From Anaerohabitans sp964387285 (GTDB lineage Bacteria; Zhuqueibacterota; Zhuqueibacteria; Residuimicrobiales; Residuimicrobiaceae), in NCBI GenBank assembly GCA_964387285.1, contig CAYLWO010000005.1, positions 62,001 through 126,000 of the forward strand: a DNA stretch of 64,000 bases, read 5' to 3'. Each line of letters opens with the position of its first letter. Within the stretch, counting starts at the first letter, position 1. The notes beneath the pieces were generated by a model. It searched no databases and was not told the origin of the DNA. It saw only the letters and a program-made list of their open reading frames with translations. Below are positions 44,305 through 52,530 of this stretch, piece after piece. Both the position numbers and the translations under genes were made by a program.

Positions 44305-46563
44305 TTATCCAGTCAACATTTCCCGCAAATACCTTCCGGTATGGCTCTCCGCGCATTGCGCGATCTGTTCCGGCGTGCCCTCGGCCATCATGCGTCCGCC
44401 GGCAGAGCCGCCTTCAGGCCCTAAATCAATGACCCAATCCGCCCGGCATATAACATCCAGATTGTGTTCAATGATGATGACCGTATTGCCTTTGTTCACA
44501 AGATTTTCCACAATGTGCAACAACCGGGCAATGTCCGCCATGTGCAATCCGGTGGTCGGCTCGTCCATCACATAAAGCTGACCGGACTTGCTCAGTTCGG
44601 TGGCCAGTTTCAAACGCTGAGCTTCGCCGCCGGAAAGCGAACTCAGGGTCTGTCCCAGTTCCAGATATCCCAGTCCCACCTGTTGCAGAATATCCAGCTG
44701 ATGGCGGATTTTTCGCTCCTGGAAAAAATCCATGGCCTGGATTACCGTCATGCACAAACATTCATAAATGTTTTTCCCCTGAAATGGCAATGCCAACACC
44801 TCTTCGGTGTAGCGCTGACCATCGCATTTGCTGCAGACGATCTCGATGTCGTTCATGAAATTCATCTCAATTTTCAGCGTTCCCTGTCCTTTGCATTCCG
44901 GACAGGCGCCCTTGGAATTGAAACTGAACAACGAAGCAGGACGGCCTGTGGCCTGGCTGTAGGCCTGGCGAATCAGATCGAACACGCCTGTATAGGTCAT
45001 GGGATTGGAGCGGCTGCTTTTGGCCACCGGACTCTGATCAATGACAACGGCCTCACGGTGTTTTTTGAGAAACTCTTCATGCACCAGACTGCTCTTGCCG
45101 CTGCCGGCCACGCCGGTTATGCAGGTCAACACCGCTTTGGGAATGCGGGTGTTGATGTTTTGCAGATTATGGGTGCAGGCGTTTTTGATTTCATACCATT
45201 CCCGAATCGGTCGGCGCGTGAAATGGTTGCCGACCGGGGTCGAAAGCCAGCGCGCGGTTACGCAATCTGATTTTTCCAGTGCAGCTACTGTGCCGCTAAA
45301 GCAAACCTGTCCGCCATTCGCGCCCGCCTCCGGACCAATGTCGATAACATGGTCTGCCGCTCGGATAATCGATGGATCGTGTTCCACGACCAATACAGAA
45401 TTACCCTGGTCACGCAAACGACGCAACATGGGCACGAGCTGGGCCGTGTCACGGCTGTGCAAACCGATGGACGGCTCGTCCAGAATATACATCAAACCGA
45501 CCAGATCGCAATCCAGCTGTCGCGCCATCTTCACCCGTTGCGATTCGCCGCCGGACAGGGTGGACACCGCACGGTTCAAAGATAAATAACCTACGCCGAT
45601 GTCCACGAGATGACCGAGTACCCGACGCATTTTGAGCACCAGAGGTGTTGCTACTTCTCCGTTAATGCCGGCCAAAAATTGATCCAGATGCTTCAATTCC
45701 AGCGCTGACAATTCAGCGATATGACAACCGTTCAATTTAGCTTGTAACACTTTTTCATGCAAGCGTGTGCCGCCGCAGACGTCGCAATCTTTAAAGACCA
45801 GATATTTTTGATACGCATCACGGCGGCCTGCGGGTAATTCATCCTCAGCTTTGTTGATATATAAACGCTCCAGACGGGTGACCAGGCCGTCAAAGTTTTT
45901 GGAATAATTGATGCCGGCATGTACGCGATCCAAAGTCAATTTGTCGGCAAAGAGCAGGGTTTGCAGCTCATGTTCCGTGTATTCGGCCAGTTTTTTATGC
46001 GGATCAAATAAACCGTTGCTGGTGAAATCACGCCAAAAATAACCGCCCACTTTGTAATCCGGATGCGTGACCGCGCCTTCGATCAATGATTTGGAACGGT
46101 CCAGGAGCATCTCCTGATCTATACGAATGCGCTTGCCCAAACCCCGGCAAGCCGGACACATGCCTTCCGGATGATTGAAGGAGTAGACATAGGACCAGCC
46201 GATAAACGGCTCGGCACAGCGAGAAAACAACAAGCGCAAATAGGTGTAAATTTCCGTGGCTGTGCCTACCGTGGAACGCAAGGTTTGCCCCAGCCTCTTT
46301 TGATCGATGACAATAGCAGTGGAGAGGTTGTTGATTTCATCCACGTCCGGACGCGAAAGCTTGGGCAGTCTGCGGCGCGCAAAGGAGCTAAAGGTTTCGA
46401 TGAGTTGACGCTGCGCTTCCGTATAGAGCGTATCGAACACCAGTGACGATTTTCCCGAACCGGATACTCCGGTAAAAACCACGACCTGGTTCCGTGGTAT
46501 TTTGAGATGGATGTTTTTCAAGTTGTGCACACGTGCATTCTTTATTTCGATAAATTCATTCAC
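44305..46563 (-). CDS. Class II UvrA (UvrA2/DrrC-like) ABC ATPase
   Basis: 752 residues, far shorter than housekeeping UvrA (about 940). Both ABC modules are present: Walker A GVSGSGKSSL and GVAGSGKSSL; signatures STLSGGESQRVKMA and SSLSGGEAQRLKLA; Walker B LMYILDEPS and LYVMDEPT. Zinc-type cysteines are in CPACRGLGK, DCDVCGGTRL, CPECKGQG and CSKCDGQRY. The region between the first Walker A and the first zinc element is too short for the UvrB-binding domain, the hallmark of class II UvrA. Such proteins occur with drug resistance or secondary-metabolite tolerance. It overlaps a PadR regulator gene, which supports an inducible resistance role. Confidence 0.87.
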   Translation of the reverse strand: MNEFIEIKNARVHNLKNIHLKIPRNQVVVFTGVSGSGKSSLVFDTLYTEAQRQLIETFSSFARRRLPKLSRPDVDEINNLSTAIVIDQKRLGQTLRSTVGTATEIYTYLRLLFSRCAEPFIGWSYVYSFNHPEGMCPACRGLGKRIRIDQEMLLDRSKSLIEGAVTHPDYKVGGYFWRDFTSNGLFDPHKKLAEYTEHELQTLLFADKLTLDRVHAGINYSKNFDGLVTRLERLYINKAEDELPAGRRDAYQKYLVFKDCDVCGGTRLHEKVLQAKLNGCHIAELSALELKHLDQFLAGINGEVATPLVLKMRRVLGHLVDIGVGYLSLNRAVSTLSGGESQRVKMARQLDCDLVGLMYILDEPSIGLHSRDTAQLVPMLRRLRDQGNSVLVVEHDPSIIRAADHVIDIGPEAGANGGQVCFSGTVAALEKSDCVTARWLSTPVGNHFTRRPIREWYEIKNACTHNLQNINTRIPKAVLTCITGVAGSGKSSLVHEEFLKKHREAVVIDQSPVAKSSRSNPMTYTGVFDLIRQAYSQATGRPASLFSFNSKGACPECKGQGTLKIEMNFMNDIEIVCSKCDGQRYTEEVLALPFQGKNIYECLCMTVIQAMDFFQERKIRHQLDILQQVGLGYLELGQTLSSLSGGEAQRLKLATELSKSGQLYVMDEPTTGLHMADIARLLHIVENLVNKGNTVIIIEHNLDVICRADWVIDLGPEGGSAGGRMMAEGTPEQIAQCAESHTGRYLREMLTG

Positions 46564-47101
46564 GCCGACCTCCGATCTCTTTCATATATTCATCGACCCA
46601 GTGTAGTTCTCCTGCCAATAAATGAACCGGACGCCGTGCCAGGGCCAGACGATAACCGGGACAACCGCATTGCACCAAATAGGCTTCCAGATCTCGGTAG
46701 CATGTGATGCCTTTTAACAGGGCTTCGCGGTATTGCTGCAGGCTGGACAGTATTTCCTTTTTGGTTAAAAGCGCCAGATTGGCAATAGCAATGTCCATTT
46801 GCCAGGTGATATGTTCCGGTTCCTGTAAAACGGCCAACAGCTTTTCCCGCAGCGCTTTTTTGCCTTTGGCGGTCAGCTGATATATCTTGCGCGTGCGATT
46901 GTCCGGGCTGATTTTCGCCCGACTGGTGGCCATTTTCTTGGTTTCCAGGACAGCCAGCACTTTATAGATGGAGGACATGGACAACTCGGTCCAAAAGCGC
47001 ATAGAGCGGTTTTCCACCTCCTTTTCGATCTGATACGGATACATGGGCCCTTCGCTCAGCAGACCGAGCAGAGCCGCTTCGGCATTGGACAATGCTTTCA
47101 T
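46556..47101 (-). CDS. PadR family transcriptional regulator
   Basis: 181 residues. N-terminal winged helix: LGLLSEGPMYPYQIEKEVE, SSIYKVLAVLETKKMA, then RKIYQLTAKGKKALREKL as the wing. A helical C-terminal dimerisation domain follows (about 95-175), as in the Vir-type PadR group. AAAGGA precedes the ATG. It overlaps the UvrA2 start by eight bases. A perfect inverted repeat covering the -10 box of its own promoter lies just upstream, so it probably represses itself and uvrA2. Confidence 0.92.
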   Translation of the reverse strand: MKALSNAEAALLGLLSEGPMYPYQIEKEVENRSMRFWTELSMSSIYKVLAVLETKKMATSRAKISPDNRTRKIYQLTAKGKKALREKLLAVLQEPEHITWQMDIAIANLALLTKKEILSSLQQYREALLKGITCYRDLEAYLVQCGCPGYRLALARRPVHLLAGELHWVDEYMKEIGGRRE

Positions 47102-47113
47102 ATTATCCTTTCA

Positions 47114-47137
47114 CTATATTGGATTGATACAATATAG
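47114..47137 (-). promoter_or_regulatory. Putative PadR operator
   Basis: CTATATTG (47114-47121) and CAATATAG (47130-47137) are perfect 8-bp inverted arms around an 8-base spacer, 13 bases before the padR start. The right arm contains the -10 box. Confidence 0.75.
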
Positions 47138-47159
47138 GATTATTATAATTTAATGTCAA
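47131..47159 (-). promoter_or_regulatory. Sigma70-type promoter of padR-uvrA2
   Basis: On the minus strand TTGACA (47154-47159), 17 bases, then TATATT (47131-47136). The -10 lies inside the inverted repeat. Confidence 0.75.
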
Positions 47160-47242
47160 CGGAAATTCTACTCGTATCGATGAAATTTTATGGCACGAAA
47201 GACTCACCCTGAAAAGTAGTATAAAAAGTAACTTTTGCAAAT

Positions 47243-47290
47243 AGTTCCGGCTTTAGCCGGAAATTTCTCCGCCTAAAGGCGGAACTACAT
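47243..47290. repeat. Double hairpin repeat CCGGCTTTAGCCGG / TCCGCCTAAAGGCGGA, copy 1
   Basis: AGTTCCGGCTTTAGCCGGAA followed by TCTCCGCCTAAAGGCGGAAC. A second copy lies at 55112-55158. It sits in the leader of the beta-helix gene. Confidence 0.85.
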
Positions 47291-47382
47291 GCAAAACTCG
47301 ATTTTACCGATAAATTTACGTTGATCTTTATTTTTTCAGAGTGTACTTTATTTAATTGAAAAATCCATTCTGGAGCTAGACA

Positions 47383-49419
47383 ATGAAAATTCCCCTATTT
47401 ATCTTGCTTTTAGGTCTACAAATCACCCTGGCTGATTCGAGATCGCTTTATATAGCTGTAGACGGTCGCGATGACGCAACCGGCGCCCTGAACGATCCCC
47501 TGGCTACACCGGAAACCGCTTTAAAAAAAGCCGCAGAGATGAAGGAAAAAGAGGTTACCCTGTTTTTTCGCAGCGGCAGCTATTTTATACCCAGAACGCT
47601 GCTGTGGGAGAACAAAGATTGCAAATTGACCTTACAGCCTTTTCAGAACGAGCAGGTTCGCCTGACCGGTGGTCGTATCGTTGAGCATTTTCTACCGGCT
47701 TTTGAAAAAGACGAGCGAGAGCAGGCGCCTGCAGAGGTTCGCAATTTTATTTTCATGATCGATCTCAGGTCACTAGGCATCTCCGATTATGGATCTCTTA
47801 CACCGCGTGGATTCGGCCGTACCATCCAACCCTCTCCGCTCGAACTTTATTACAACAATCGTCCCCTGACCCTGGCGCGCTGGCCTAATGACGACTGGGC
47901 GGTGATTTCAGATACACTGGCCGGCCAACGACAACAAGGCTTTGTTTTTAACAATGCCAGATTGCATAATTGGCTGCAAGTGCCGGATCTGTGGCTGCAC
48001 GGTTATTGGACGTGGGACTGGGCGGATTCATACGAAAAAGTCCAGGCCATTGATACCATGGCTCAGCGGATAATCACCAGGTTGCCGGGCGGCGTGTACG
48101 GCTATATGCCGGGAAAACGTTTCTATGTGCTCAATGCCTTATCAGAATTGGATGCGCCCGGCGAATACTATGTAGATCGCGAGAACGGATTGCTCTACTT
48201 TTGGCCGCCTGAAGCACTGCAGCCGGGACAGACGCAGGTTTCTGTTCTCTCCACTCCGTTAATTCATTTAAAAAATGTCAATCATGTGACGATTCAAGGT
48301 TTGACTTTAGAGTGTGGTCGCTCGGCCGGCGTTATCATCGAAGGCGGCAGTCACAATCTTATCAGAGGTTGTACGATTCGCAACATGGGCACCGTTGGCG
48401 TTTGCATTGGCCGCTGGCATGACAATATTGGCGGTGAAATTGGCCGGAACACCGTTTACAACGGCCAGGCCGGTCATCATAACGGCCTGACGAGTTGTGA
48501 TATTTATCAGTGCGGAGAAGGCGGGGTTATCCTGACCGGCGGTGATCGCAAAACCCTGACGCCGGGCAACAACTATGTTGACAACTGCCATTTTTACGAT
48601 GTCTGTCGCTGGGTCAACACCTATCGCGCAGCGGTTTTTATGTGGGGGGTAGGGAATCGCGTCAGCCATTGCCTGATCCACGATTTGCCGCATTCCGCCG
48701 TATTTTTTTGGGGCAATGATCATCTGTTGGAATACAACGAGATTTACAAGGTCTGTCAGCAAACCGGGGACGCCGGCGCTTTTTATATCGGACGCGATTG
48801 GAGCCAGCGCGGCAGCGTCATTCAATATAATTATTTTCATGATTTGCATGGTGTAGAGGTGCGTCGCGGTTTTGTGGATGTGATGGCCGTGTATCTGGAT
48901 GATCTGGCCAGCGGCACCACCGTGTACGGCAATGTGTTTGACAAAGCAGGCCGCACAGTCATGATCGGCGGCGGACGGGACAATCGAGTGGAGAATAATG
49001 TGATTTTGAACGGTACACCCGCCTTGCACGTGGACGGACGCGGTCGCGGTTGGGCGCAATTCTTTATCGATGGTCCGGACAGTATTATGCACAAACGACT
49101 GAATGCCGTAGATTTCCGGAATCCTCCATATGCCCAGCATTATCCTGAACTGGCTCAAGTTCTGACCGATCAACCCGGCTGGCCAAAGGGTAATACGATC
49201 AAGAGCAATATTATTTGTGCGGGAAAATACCGTGAATTGCTGGATGAGGTTGATGAGCAATTGGTTTTGTTCAGGGATAATTTTGTCTCTGCGGACGTAG
49301 AGTGCGTGCAAATCGTCGAAAAAAAATTGCGTATACCAAAAACCATAAAAACGCAAACCGATTTTAAGGATATCCCTTTTCACAAAATCGGCCTGTACAA
49401 GGATCGCTTTCGACCATGA
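47383..49419 (+). CDS. Secreted right-handed parallel beta-helix protein
   Basis: 678 residues. Signal peptide about 1-18 (QITLADS). The start of the mature part (IAVDGRDDATGALNDPLATP) is typical of beta-helix glycan-active proteins. Repeating short strands such as VTIQGLTLECGRSAGVIIEG and HNLIRGCTIRNMGTVGVCI mark the coils of the helix (about 290-560). It may be a polysaccharide lyase or glycosidase (GH120-like or related), but no catalytic set can be named. GGAG precedes the ATG. The next gene overlaps its stop by four bases. Confidence 0.8.
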   Translation: MKIPLFILLLGLQITLADSRSLYIAVDGRDDATGALNDPLATPETALKKAAEMKEKEVTLFFRSGSYFIPRTLLWENKDCKLTLQPFQNEQVRLTGGRIVEHFLPAFEKDEREQAPAEVRNFIFMIDLRSLGISDYGSLTPRGFGRTIQPSPLELYYNNRPLTLARWPNDDWAVISDTLAGQRQQGFVFNNARLHNWLQVPDLWLHGYWTWDWADSYEKVQAIDTMAQRIITRLPGGVYGYMPGKRFYVLNALSELDAPGEYYVDRENGLLYFWPPEALQPGQTQVSVLSTPLIHLKNVNHVTIQGLTLECGRSAGVIIEGGSHNLIRGCTIRNMGTVGVCIGRWHDNIGGEIGRNTVYNGQAGHHNGLTSCDIYQCGEGGVILTGGDRKTLTPGNNYVDNCHFYDVCRWVNTYRAAVFMWGVGNRVSHCLIHDLPHSAVFFWGNDHLLEYNEIYKVCQQTGDAGAFYIGRDWSQRGSVIQYNYFHDLHGVEVRRGFVDVMAVYLDDLASGTTVYGNVFDKAGRTVMIGGGRDNRVENNVILNGTPALHVDGRGRGWAQFFIDGPDSIMHKRLNAVDFRNPPYAQHYPELAQVLTDQPGWPKGNTIKSNIICAGKYRELLDEVDEQLVLFRDNFVSADVECVQIVEKKLRIPKTIKTQTDFKDIPFHKIGLYKDRFRP

Positions 49420-50291
49420 TCATTTCCGCCAGCCGTCGCACGGACATACCCCGATTTTATAGCGATTGGCTCATACAGCGTCTGCGCGCCGGATTCTGCA
49501 TCGTATCGAATCCTTTCAATCCGCGACAGGTCAGTCGCGTTGATCTGCGTCCCCAGTCTGTAACGGCCATCATGTTTTGGACGCGATATCCGGGACCGCT
49601 CCTGAAATACCTCGACGAGATATCCGACAGAGGTTTTCCGTTTTATTTTCAATTTACCCTGAACAACTATCCGGTTTTATATGAGAAAAATGCAGTGGCT
49701 TTGTCTGCAGTGCTCGATGCTATTCAGACCCTTGCGCAAAAAATCGGTCGCCACAGAATCGTTTGGCGTTATGATCCCATTTTTTTCAGCGACGGTCTGG
49801 AACCGGATTTTCACTTGCAGAATTTCGGCAGATTGTGCAATAAACTGGAGGGCTGCACCAATCACCTGGTGATCAGTTTGCTGGATGAGTATCGCAAAAC
49901 CAAAAATCAGTTAACAAAGCTGGACTGCCATTATTCAGGCGATCCCGCGGCTCATCCGCAATTGCATCCATTTCTAAAAGAGCTGGTCTCCGTGGCGACC
50001 AGGCATCAGTTGACTGTGTCGGCTTGCGCAGAACCACTTGATTTGACCGCTTTAGGCATCACGCCCGCACACTGCATAGATGCCGCCCTGATTCAAAAGC
50101 TTTGCGGCGTGCCTTTGTCGCATGTGAAAGATCCCCACCAACGTCCATTGTGCAACTGCGCTGTCAGTAGGGACATCGGTGCGAACCAGACCTGTGCCGG
50201 CGGCTGCGTCTATTGCTATGCCGGCGGCAATCACGAGACGGCTCTGCGCAACCTGCAAACCCATGATCCCGCAAAGGAACGCCTGTTGTGA
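49416..50291 (+). CDS. DUF1848 protein with cysteine cluster
   Basis: 291 residues matching DUF1848 along its length: the start IISASRRTDIPRFYSDWL, MFWTRYPGPLL, and the C-terminal cysteine set CNCAVSRDIGANQTC then GGCVYCYA. The CxxCYA-type end and the TIM-barrel-like layout suggest a radical-SAM-like iron-sulfur protein, but the usual N-terminal CxxxCxxC is absent. The function is not known. It is translationally coupled to the secreted beta-helix gene (ATGA overlap), an odd pairing of a cytoplasmic and an exported protein. Confidence 0.88.
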   Translation: MIISASRRTDIPRFYSDWLIQRLRAGFCIVSNPFNPRQVSRVDLRPQSVTAIMFWTRYPGPLLKYLDEISDRGFPFYFQFTLNNYPVLYEKNAVALSAVLDAIQTLAQKIGRHRIVWRYDPIFFSDGLEPDFHLQNFGRLCNKLEGCTNHLVISLLDEYRKTKNQLTKLDCHYSGDPAAHPQLHPFLKELVSVATRHQLTVSACAEPLDLTALGITPAHCIDAALIQKLCGVPLSHVKDPHQRPLCNCAVSRDIGANQTCAGGCVYCYAGGNHETALRNLQTHDPAKERLL

Positions 50292-50342
50292 ATAATTGTC
50301 CAAAAGGATTGTTCTTCTGATCCAGCGCCGGCATCTCTAAAT

Positions 50343-52265
50343 TCAGCGCAGTAGGATCATTTTTTTAACAGAGGCCACGCCCTTTTGTCCGGCTTGAGCA
50401 ACGGTTAATCGGCAAAAGTAAACACCGCATGCCAATTCCTGCGCGTTAAAAAACGTTCGTTGTAATCCGGCCGGCTTTTGCTGATCAATCAAGGCGGCAA
50501 CCTTTTGCCCTTTTGCATTGAACACTTCCAGCAATACGTGACTGTCCTCAGTCAGATAAAATTCGATGGTGGTGAAGGGATTAAACGGATTGGGATAGTT
50601 TTGCAGCAGATTGTTTTTTACCGGAAAGGCCGCAGCGCCCAGACCCCATTTGTCGTCATAGATTTCAATTTCATAGAGAGAATAACCATAGGTGGTCGTG
50701 CGCGCCGTTCCGTACACGCGCAGGTAACGGTTTTTTGCAGTCAGGTTGTTCAGTGTGTCGCTGCGCGCTCCCGGCGGCATATCGGTTTTGCTCTGCAGAA
50801 CTGTCCAGACCTGTGCGTCATCAGAAACCTCAAGACGATAGTTTTTGGCTGACGCCGTTTCCCATTTCAAGACCACCTTTTTGATCGTCGTCGGTTTGCC
50901 CAGATCAACCTGAATCCATTGTGGATCTGAATAGACACTGGACCAGCGTGTGCTCTGATTGGCGTCTACAGCATGAGCCGCGATATTGCCGTTATTGGGT
51001 TCGGTAGTGGAGACTGTTACTTTTTTCCCAAAGGCCAGACTGGTGGTCTTCACGGTGATGACGAGGCTGGCGGATTTGCTCTGATTTTCACTGGTGACGA
51101 TCGTCAAGATGATCGCATGCCGGCCGCTTTTTAGGGTAACGGTTGCTTTGGCTGTGTTGGCCAGGATCGAATCGTTTTCTGTCCAGGTGTAGCTCACGAT
51201 GGAACCTTTATCGGTTGTGCTGGCCGAACCATCCAGCACCACAGAGGCCTGGCCATCCCCATCGCTGTCGAGCACGGTGCGGCTGGCGCCGGCATGAGCT
51301 CGTGGTCCTTTTTGCAGATCAGCCAAAGTAAGCACGCGTGGATCGTTGTATACGCTATAAAGCCAGGCCTTGGTATTTTTGCCGTCCTTTTGACTCGGTT
51401 CCTGGATCATGTAAGACCAGGTCATAAAATAGAGCCAGGGTTGTGATGTGAATAATATTGGATCAAACAATTTACCATCCTCGCCTATGCCGAACAGCTT
51501 TCCTTTGGCGCCGAACAAATTCTGATACTGGCTCCATGAGCCGGTGGCGGAATAATCCGGATAGTCGTAGACAATGAGGTCGACAACATCATCGCCGGGA
51601 TACCAGTTCTCTTTACTGGCGCCGTAACTGGTCCACACCCAGATAAGGTTGTGCAGGTCGTGATAAGCAACGAAGCGATCATATATCAGCCGATACAGCT
51701 TTTTACAGGCATCTCCGCCGGACATGCCCCACCAGAACCACTTGCCTTCCGCCTCGTGGAGAGGACGCCACAGGATGGGTACGCCGACATCCTGCATTTT
51801 TCTGATTTCCCTGGCAACCAGATCAATGTCTCGAATGATATTTTTATAAGAGCTGCCGGAAGGATTATTAAGTGCAGCAGCCAGGTTAAAATTCTTGGTA
51901 TAAAAATCCCCGTCCGCGTTAGGAGATATCCAATGCCACTGGAACTGGGCAATGCCGTTTTGCTTCAACACCCACTCGATCGCTTTTTCCGCATCATGGT
52001 TTCCTTCCTGAGAAGGGCAGACGCCGTTAAAGTCGTAGCCCATCATGGCCGGCGATTTGCCGCCGGTATTCTGCTGAATGTAGTCCAGATACCAGTCGTC
52101 CATCTGACCTGAGATGATTTTCTTGCCATAGATCGAATCCAGAAAAGCTTTCAGCTCTTTGGTTTCCAGCGTCGCGTCGGCATCGACCAGTTGTGCCCAA
52201 CTGTTTTCACAAAGCGACAAAACCAGGTAGATCAGAAAAGCAGTTTTTCGTGTATACATTTTCAT
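50343..52265 (-). CDS. Secreted GH26 mannanase-like protein with PKD, F5/8C and sorting domains
   Basis: 640 residues. Signal peptide about 1-24 (ENSWAQ). The GH26 domain (about 28-325) has the acid/base Glu in WRPLHEAEGKWFWWG and a likely nucleophile Glu in GIGEDGKLFDP. A PKD-like unit (about 325-410) and an F5/8 type C carbohydrate-binding domain (about 412-545, WSSVYSDPQWIQVDLG) follow. The tail (about 560-640) carries NYPNPFNPFTTIEFYL and ends MILLR. Beta-mannan cleavage at the cell surface is the likely role. GGAG lies before the ATG. It is divergent from the glycosidase at 52531. Confidence 0.88.
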   Translation of the reverse strand: MKMYTRKTAFLIYLVLSLCENSWAQLVDADATLETKELKAFLDSIYGKKIISGQMDDWYLDYIQQNTGGKSPAMMGYDFNGVCPSQEGNHDAEKAIEWVLKQNGIAQFQWHWISPNADGDFYTKNFNLAAALNNPSGSSYKNIIRDIDLVAREIRKMQDVGVPILWRPLHEAEGKWFWWGMSGGDACKKLYRLIYDRFVAYHDLHNLIWVWTSYGASKENWYPGDDVVDLIVYDYPDYSATGSWSQYQNLFGAKGKLFGIGEDGKLFDPILFTSQPWLYFMTWSYMIQEPSQKDGKNTKAWLYSVYNDPRVLTLADLQKGPRAHAGASRTVLDSDGDGQASVVLDGSASTTDKGSIVSYTWTENDSILANTAKATVTLKSGRHAIILTIVTSENQSKSASLVITVKTTSLAFGKKVTVSTTEPNNGNIAAHAVDANQSTRWSSVYSDPQWIQVDLGKPTTIKKVVLKWETASAKNYRLEVSDDAQVWTVLQSKTDMPPGARSDTLNNLTAKNRYLRVYGTARTTTYGYSLYEIEIYDDKWGLGAAAFPVKNNLLQNYPNPFNPFTTIEFYLTEDSHVLLEVFNAKGQKVAALIDQQKPAGLQRTFFNAQELACGVYFCRLTVAQAGQKGVASVKKMILLR

Positions 52266-52473
52266 GCGAGCGTCTCCATGGAAAAGATCAGCATGGATTA
52301 CCTATTAGTGTGGAAATTGAGCGCTAAAATTACAAAACTCTGATAAAACTAGCAAAGTAAAATGAATTTTTATTTGTAAAATCAACGAAACATAGCACTT
52401 GATTTTCGCTCCGTGAATGATTAGTTTTGCAGAAAATCGTTGTTTTTCCGGCTTTCACATCGTGTCAAAAGCC

Positions 52474-52501
52474 TTGGCAAACCGTTATAATCTAGTATGA
52501 T
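52474..52501 (+). promoter_or_regulatory. Possible promoter of the 52531 glycosidase gene
   Basis: TTGGCA (52474-52479), 16 bases and TATGAT (52496-52501); an alternative is TGTCAA (52463) with TATAAT (52486). An AGCGC-TGTTTT-GCGCT hairpin follows just before the ribosome binding site. Confidence 0.45.
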
Positions 52502-52530
52502 TGAGCGCTGTTTTGCGCTAAGGAGTTCCT

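Noticed and set aside
48307..49383. A 358-codon open frame antisense to the beta-helix gene
   Set aside because: It lacks a ribosome binding site and domain logic, and it mirrors the opposite strand, where the sense frame has a signal peptide and beta-helix repeats.
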